The notes beneath the pieces were generated by a model. The model was given only the letters and a program-made list of their open reading frames with translations. It searched no databases and had not been told where the DNA came from. 9,293 bases of DNA, taken from assembly GCA_937923225.1 (NCBI GenBank), contig CALAKR010000413.1:1-9293 (forward strand), given 5' to 3'. Numbering within the stretch: position 1 is the first letter of the stretch; each line of letters opens with the position of its first letter. The stretch is from an uncultured Aquabacterium sp. (lineage in GTDB: Bacteria; Pseudomonadota; Gammaproteobacteria; Burkholderiales; Burkholderiaceae_C). Shown piece after piece: positions 5,372 through 9,293 of the stretch. The position numbers and the translations under genes were made by a program.

Positions 5372-8300
5372 ATGCGCATCACCCGACTCGTCACCATCAA
5401 CTGGGGCACCATCGACTCGCGCGACTGGCCCCTGGCAGACGCCACCTTGCTCACCGGCGAATCAGGCTCCGGCAAATCCACCTTGCTGGACGCGATGCAG
5501 GCCGTGCTCACCGCCGCACGCCAAGGCGTCTTCCATTTCAATGCCGGCCAGAACGAATCCACGCAGAGCCGTCGTGGCGGCAAGGAACCCCGCACCCTGC
5601 ATGCCTATGCCTTGGGGCAATGCGGCAGCGACATCTTCCTGCGTCAGCGCGCCACCAGCTATGTGGCCCTGGTGTTCGAGCCTTCTGCTGGCGAATCGGC
5701 CGAGGGTTTCACGGCCCTGCTGGGCGTCGAAGCCCACATCGACAACGGCCGGGCCGATGGTGGCAAGCCCTTGTTCTTTCTGCTGCGCTCAGCCCTGTCA
5801 GCCCAGCATCTGCTGAACCCCACCACCGCGCCGGGCACCCGGCCACGCCCCCTGGCCCTCAAGGAGGCCTACGCCCAGCTCCAGCTACGGCTGGGCCTGG
5901 CCTCTGACCAGCTCTCGCGCCACGAAGGCAAGGACAGCTACCTGCAGCACCTCTATGGCCACCTGCTGGGCAAGAAGTTCGTGCCGGAGACCGATGCCAC
6001 GCGGTGCGCCCGTGCCCTGGTCAAGGCCATGGCCTACCGCGAGATCGGCAACGTCAACGACCTCGTGCGCGACGAGATCCTCGACGACCGGGATTTCTCG
6101 CAAGAGGTGGGCAAGATGCGCCAGCTCATGCAGGAGATCGCCCGGCTCAAGGCCGACGCCGAGAGGCTGCGCCTCAACATCGACCGACTCAAGCTGGTCG
6201 ACGATGCCTCGAGCGACGTCGTCGCCCTGCTGCGCCGCCATGTGGTGACGCTCAACGCGCACGTCCTGCGCCTGCAGCGTGAATGCGAGGCCGAGCGCCA
6301 ATCGGCCGAACGCCGCCAGCAGCAGTTGCTCAAACATGCCGGTGATTCGAAAGACCGCCTTGAGCGCATCGCCAACGACCGCCAGCTCATCAACGACGAG
6401 ATGGCCCTGGTGCTGGGCGAACTGGCCCAGAGCAATGTGGCCCAGGAGAAGCAGCGGCTGCTCACCAGCGCCTCGCAATACGCCGAGCAGTTCCACAAGG
6501 AATGGGCCCGCGTGCAGCAGGCTGCCTCGCAGATGGACCAGGTGCTGGGCCATGTGAACCAGCTACTCGCACTGGACACCTCACTGCTGCCCAGCCTTCA
6601 GGCCGCAGTGGCACGGCTGGCGCCCGTGGCCGGGCAGGCCACCAAACAATGGGCCCCCGCGCGAGGCCCCTTGCTGGCCACCGCCCGCCTGGATGACGAG
6701 CTGGCCGCCTTCGAACTCGAACCCCTGGACCAGGCACTGCAAGCCCTGGAGGCGGCCCTGGTGGGCGACGAGCACTCCGTGATGGCCGCGCTGATCGCGG
6801 CACGCAGCCAGTTGCACCAGCAGCAGACGCAGTTGAAGGACGAGCAAGAGGCCCTGCGCGCAGAGCAGGTGCTGCTGCTGCAAGGCCGCTCACCGGCCCC
6901 GCCGGATGTGCAGCAGGCCCTGAGCCTGCTGGAAGGCGAGCTGCCCGCCAGCCGCCCGCGCATGCTCGCCGCCCTGATCGAGCCCAAGCCGGGCAGCGCC
7001 TGGCAGCAGGCCATCGAAGGCTACATGAGCCGCGACCGCTTCGCCATCATCGTCGAGCCCGAGCTTGAAGAAGACGCCATCAAGCTGATCAAGCGCCGCT
7101 TCGTCCGCCGCTCACCCAAGATCGTGCAAGGCAGCAAGGCCATGGAGGACACCCAGGCCACGAGCCTGCCACCGCAGGCCATCCTGCACGAGGTGGTGTG
7201 CGAGCACCCCGTCGCCAGCGCCTACCTCAAGGCTTTGTACGGCCGCGTACGCAAGGTCAGCACCGAGGCCGAACTGCGCAAGACGCCCCAGGGCCTGATG
7301 CAGCAAGGCCTGGGCAGCCGAGCCTACGGCATGTTCGCCTGCCTGGCCAGCGACCAGGAGCTGGCCTTCGGCCTGGAGAGCCGACAACGCCGCCTGGCCT
7401 GGGTCAGCCAGCGGCTCGACGCCCTGGTGCCCGAGCTCAAGCGCCTCAAGGAACTCGATCAATCCCTGCAACTGGTGACGGGCTGGTTCAGCCGGGTGGG
7501 TGCCTCTTCCCTGGCGGATGCGCTGAGCGAAGCTCTCTCCACCCGCCTGCGCTTTGTCGATGTGCAACTGGACCTGGGCCGGCTGGACACCTCCAGTATC
7601 GATGGCCTGGAACAACGGCGTGCCGCCCTGCAGGAGCGCGAACAGGTCTGCGCCGACCTGTGGAATGCCGAGCAGCAGGCCATCGGCGTGCACAACCGGG
7701 ACCTGGAGCAACTGACACGCCGTCTGCGCGAGCTGGAAGCCCGTCAGCCCGACCTGCTCATCCAGGTCACCAACGCCCAGGTGTGGATCAGCCGGTTCGC
7801 CGCCGAGGCCGGCGAGGTAGCCACCGAGGTGCAGCTGCACGACGAGGCCCGAAGCCTCTGCGACGCCGACGAACCTAGCACCGCCGCCCTGCAAAGCCGC
7901 GTCAGCAACGCCAGCGAGAACCTGCCAGACCGCCTCAAGACCCTGCGCAACCACATCGCCACCTACCTGGCCGGCGCCCGCACCGACGAAGAGCGTTTCA
8001 GTTGGGCCGAGCCACCGCGCAGCCTCGACCAGATCGAAACCATCCTGCGCTCGGTGCTGGCCGTGCAGCAGCAGGCCCGCGAGCAGATGCGCCGCCAGGA
8101 CAGCATCGGGCTGGCCGACAACATCGCCCGCCTGGAGAAGGCCGAAGGCAGCTTCAACCACGTCTTCACGAGCGACTTCTGCTTCAAGGTGCGCCGCGAC
8201 GTGAAGGATGGCTCGACCACGCTGCGCAAGCTCAGCAGCGAACTTAAGGCCATCCAGTTCGGCGTAGACTCGTACGACGTGGTGCAGGACTGGGTGCCCC

Positions 8301-8995
8301 GCTTCAAGGCCTACTACGACTTCTTCGAAGCCCTGGATGCCGTGGTCGATCAGCTAGAAAAAGACAAGGTCGCCATATTCGATGCGCCTCAGCTCTCCGA
8401 CGAGCACCGCGCCACCGCGCAGGAGATCAAGCGCCTGCTGCTGTCGCAGGACCAGGTGGCCGCCGAACGCGCCTTGAAGGAGCTGGCCGACTACCGCAAC
8501 TACCGCCGCTACGACATCCACCGCATCGTGGGTGGGCACCGCACCCCCATGTCCACCTGGGGCACGGGTTCTGGCGGCGAGCTGGAAACGCCGTTCTATG
8601 TGATCCGTGCCGCCGTGCTGGCCCACGCGCTGGGGCACTTTGGCCGTGCGCAGAACGCACCCGCGCTGCGCATCATGCTGTCGGACGAGGCCTTCTCCAA
8701 GATGGACGAAGCCCGTTCGCGCGCCGTGCTGCGCTTTCTGGCGCAAAACATGGGCCTGCAACTCATCGTGGCCATGCCCACCTCCAAATCGGGCGCCATC
8801 AAGCCCGAGTTCGACAAGGAGTACACCTTCTCCAAGCTGGAGGCCGAAGCCGACGGCCAGACCGTCTACATCAGCGAAGTGCAGGAGAAGGATTTCAAGC
8901 GCGAGGCGCTGGGCCGCCTGTGGGCCGAACACGCGCAAGCCGCCCGTGAGCAGGCACGATCGGCCTTTGAACAGCGCACTGAAGGCAAGCCATGA
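5372..8995 (+). CDS. jetC: Wadjet subunit JetC (SMC/MukB-like ATPase)
   Basis: A 1207-aa ABC/SMC-type ATPase, the motor of the Wadjet complex. The N-terminal head holds Walker A GESGSGKST at residues 29-37 (Lys35), then a MukB/COG4913-like head region to about residue 230 including RQRATSYVALVFEP and VRDEILDDRDFSQEVGKM. About 240-520 is an Arg/Gln/Leu-rich coiled coil. About 530-680 is a compact hinge-like part (WQQAIEGYMSRDRFAIIVEP to GSRAYGMFACLAS). A second coiled coil runs to about 980. The C-terminal head has the signature GTGSGGELETP at 1064-1074 and Walker B ALRIMLSDEAFSKMDEAR, with Asp1105, the presumed catalytic Glu1106 and D-loop Asp1112. All motifs are intact, so it should be active. 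The start is 1 nt after jetB, with GAGG at 5359-5362 as the site; its last codons overlap jetD by ATGA. Coiled-coil limits are estimates by eye. Confidence 0.92.
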   Translation: MRITRLVTINWGTIDSRDWPLADATLLTGESGSGKSTLLDAMQAVLTAARQGVFHFNAGQNESTQSRRGGKEPRTLHAYALGQCGSDIFLRQRATSYVALVFEPSAGESAEGFTALLGVEAHIDNGRADGGKPLFFLLRSALSAQHLLNPTTAPGTRPRPLALKEAYAQLQLRLGLASDQLSRHEGKDSYLQHLYGHLLGKKFVPETDATRCARALVKAMAYREIGNVNDLVRDEILDDRDFSQEVGKMRQLMQEIARLKADAERLRLNIDRLKLVDDASSDVVALLRRHVVTLNAHVLRLQRECEAERQSAERRQQQLLKHAGDSKDRLERIANDRQLINDEMALVLGELAQSNVAQEKQRLLTSASQYAEQFHKEWARVQQAASQMDQVLGHVNQLLALDTSLLPSLQAAVARLAPVAGQATKQWAPARGPLLATARLDDELAAFELEPLDQALQALEAALVGDEHSVMAALIAARSQLHQQQTQLKDEQEALRAEQVLLLQGRSPAPPDVQQALSLLEGELPASRPRMLAALIEPKPGSAWQQAIEGYMSRDRFAIIVEPELEEDAIKLIKRRFVRRSPKIVQGSKAMEDTQATSLPPQAILHEVVCEHPVASAYLKALYGRVRKVSTEAELRKTPQGLMQQGLGSRAYGMFACLASDQELAFGLESRQRRLAWVSQRLDALVPELKRLKELDQSLQLVTGWFSRVGASSLADALSEALSTRLRFVDVQLDLGRLDTSSIDGLEQRRAALQEREQVCADLWNAEQQAIGVHNRDLEQLTRRLRELEARQPDLLIQVTNAQVWISRFAAEAGEVATEVQLHDEARSLCDADEPSTAALQSRVSNASENLPDRLKTLRNHIATYLAGARTDEERFSWAEPPRSLDQIETILRSVLAVQQQAREQMRRQDSIGLADNIARLEKAEGSFNHVFTSDFCFKVRRDVKDGSTTLRKLSSELKAIQFGVDSYDVVQDWVPRFKAYYDFFEALDAVVDQLEKDKVAIFDAPQLSDEHRATAQEIKRLLLSQDQVAAERALKELADYRNYRRYDIHRIVGGHRTPMSTWGTGSGGELETPFYVIRAAVLAHALGHFGRAQNAPALRIMLSDEAFSKMDEARSRAVLRFLAQNMGLQLIVAMPTSKSGAIKPEFDKEYTFSKLEAEADGQTVYISEVQEKDFKREALGRLWAEHAQAAREQARSAFEQRTEGKP
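8981..8985 (+). promoter_or_regulatory. Ribosome binding site of jetD within the jetC end
   Basis: GAAGG lies 6 nt before ATG 8992. Together with the ATGA overlap (8992-8995) it supports this start and translational coupling to jetC. Confidence 0.55.
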
Positions 8996-9293
8996 GCACG
9001 CTCGCGCCGCACCCTCTGCTGATCCGGCTGGCCCACACGCTGCTGCGCAAGGCCGAACGCAGCCAGGGGGAGCGCAGTGTGTCCCTGCGGCTCGATGCCG
9101 CCGCCTTGCCTGAACTGCACCAGGCCGCCACGCCCGATGCATTGACCCACATCGGCCTGCTGCTTGACCAACTTAAGCACGCCGGCTGGGTGGACGTGCG
9201 CCTGAAAAAGGCTCAGGCCTTCCAGACTCTGGCCGATCGCGATCCCACCCTGGTGCTGCTGGATGCAACCGCCCTGGCCGCCTGGTCGGACTT
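8992..9293 (+). CDS. jetD: Wadjet subunit JetD, N-terminal part (cut by window end)
   Basis: Open from ATG 8992 to the last base: 100 full codons, no stop. The visible protein begins MSTLAPHPLLIRLAHTLLRK and continues with a charged helical/strand region (LHQAATPDALTHIGLLLDQL, GWVDVRLKK). This is consistent with the N-terminal DUF3322-type arm of JetD. In Wadjet, JetD is the nuclease: its C-terminal Toprim-like (DUF2220) domain, related to topoisomerase VI/Spo11 subunits, cleaves circular DNA held by JetABC. That catalytic part lies outside this window, so activity cannot be judged. The identification leans mainly on order (fourth gene after jetABC, overlapping jetC by 4 nt) and less on residues. 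Confidence 0.8.
   Translation, partial: MSTLAPHPLLIRLAHTLLRKAERSQGERSVSLRLDAAALPELHQAATPDALTHIGLLLDQLKHAGWVDVRLKKAQAFQTLADRDPTLVLLDATALAAWSD

Noticed and set aside
7112..8161. 349-codon open frame on the - strand inside jetC
   Set aside because: It is antisense to a clearly coding SMC-type ATPase in high-GC DNA, where opposite-strand frames stay open because of codon bias. The translation is low in complexity (Gly/Leu/Gln/Ala/Val) and matches no family I know.
3244..8995. Chromosomal MukBEF-type condensin instead of Wadjet
   Set aside because: MukBEF has no fourth nuclease gene and MukB is longer (about 1,480 aa). Here the order is DUF3375-like, DUF4194-like, 1207-aa ATPase and a fourth overlapping gene, which is the Wadjet arrangement.

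Overview
The window reads as a piece of a GC-rich betaproteobacterial chromosome, most likely Burkholderiales/Comamonadaceae-like. That placement rests on high-GC codon use in the long genes and on the look of the aminotransferase and Wadjet proteins; it is an inference, not a search result. All six recognised genes lie on the + strand.

Layout. (1) 80-1271: a two-gene cassette, a 218-aa protein whose C-terminal ~60 residues look like a small secreted-toxin (RNase-like) domain, followed 4 nt later by a 176-aa acidic protein that is probably its immunity partner. (2) 1272-1981: a 710-bp intergenic stretch. It holds two small inverted repeats and, at about 1442-1761, a striking degenerate tandem array built on the palindrome TTGCGCGCAA. 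The units recur every 21 or 22 bp (mean 21.33 bp over 12 steps, close to two helical turns), and A/T tracts fall in the same phase. A weak sigma70-like promoter closes the region. (3) 1982-3160: a complete class I PLP-dependent aminotransferase, apparently a housekeeping gene. (4) 3173-3206: an 11-of-12-bp inverted repeat just ahead of the next operon. (5) 3244-9293: a tightly packed operon jetA-jetB-jetC-jetD encoding a Wadjet system (SMC-like anti-plasmid defence). jetA, jetB and jetC are complete; jetD is cut off by the window edge after about 100 codons.

How the genes work together. JetC is the SMC-type ATPase motor, JetA the kleisin-like subunit and JetB the KITE-like winged-helix subunit, forming a condensin/MukBEF-like loop-extruding complex. 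JetD is the Toprim-containing nuclease that cleaves small circular DNA sensed by the complex. Spacings of 3 nt, 1 nt and a 4-nt ATGA overlap argue for one co-translated unit. Wadjet is already described. The least explained element is the helically phased palindrome array between the toxin/immunity pair and the aminotransferase; its function is unknown to me.
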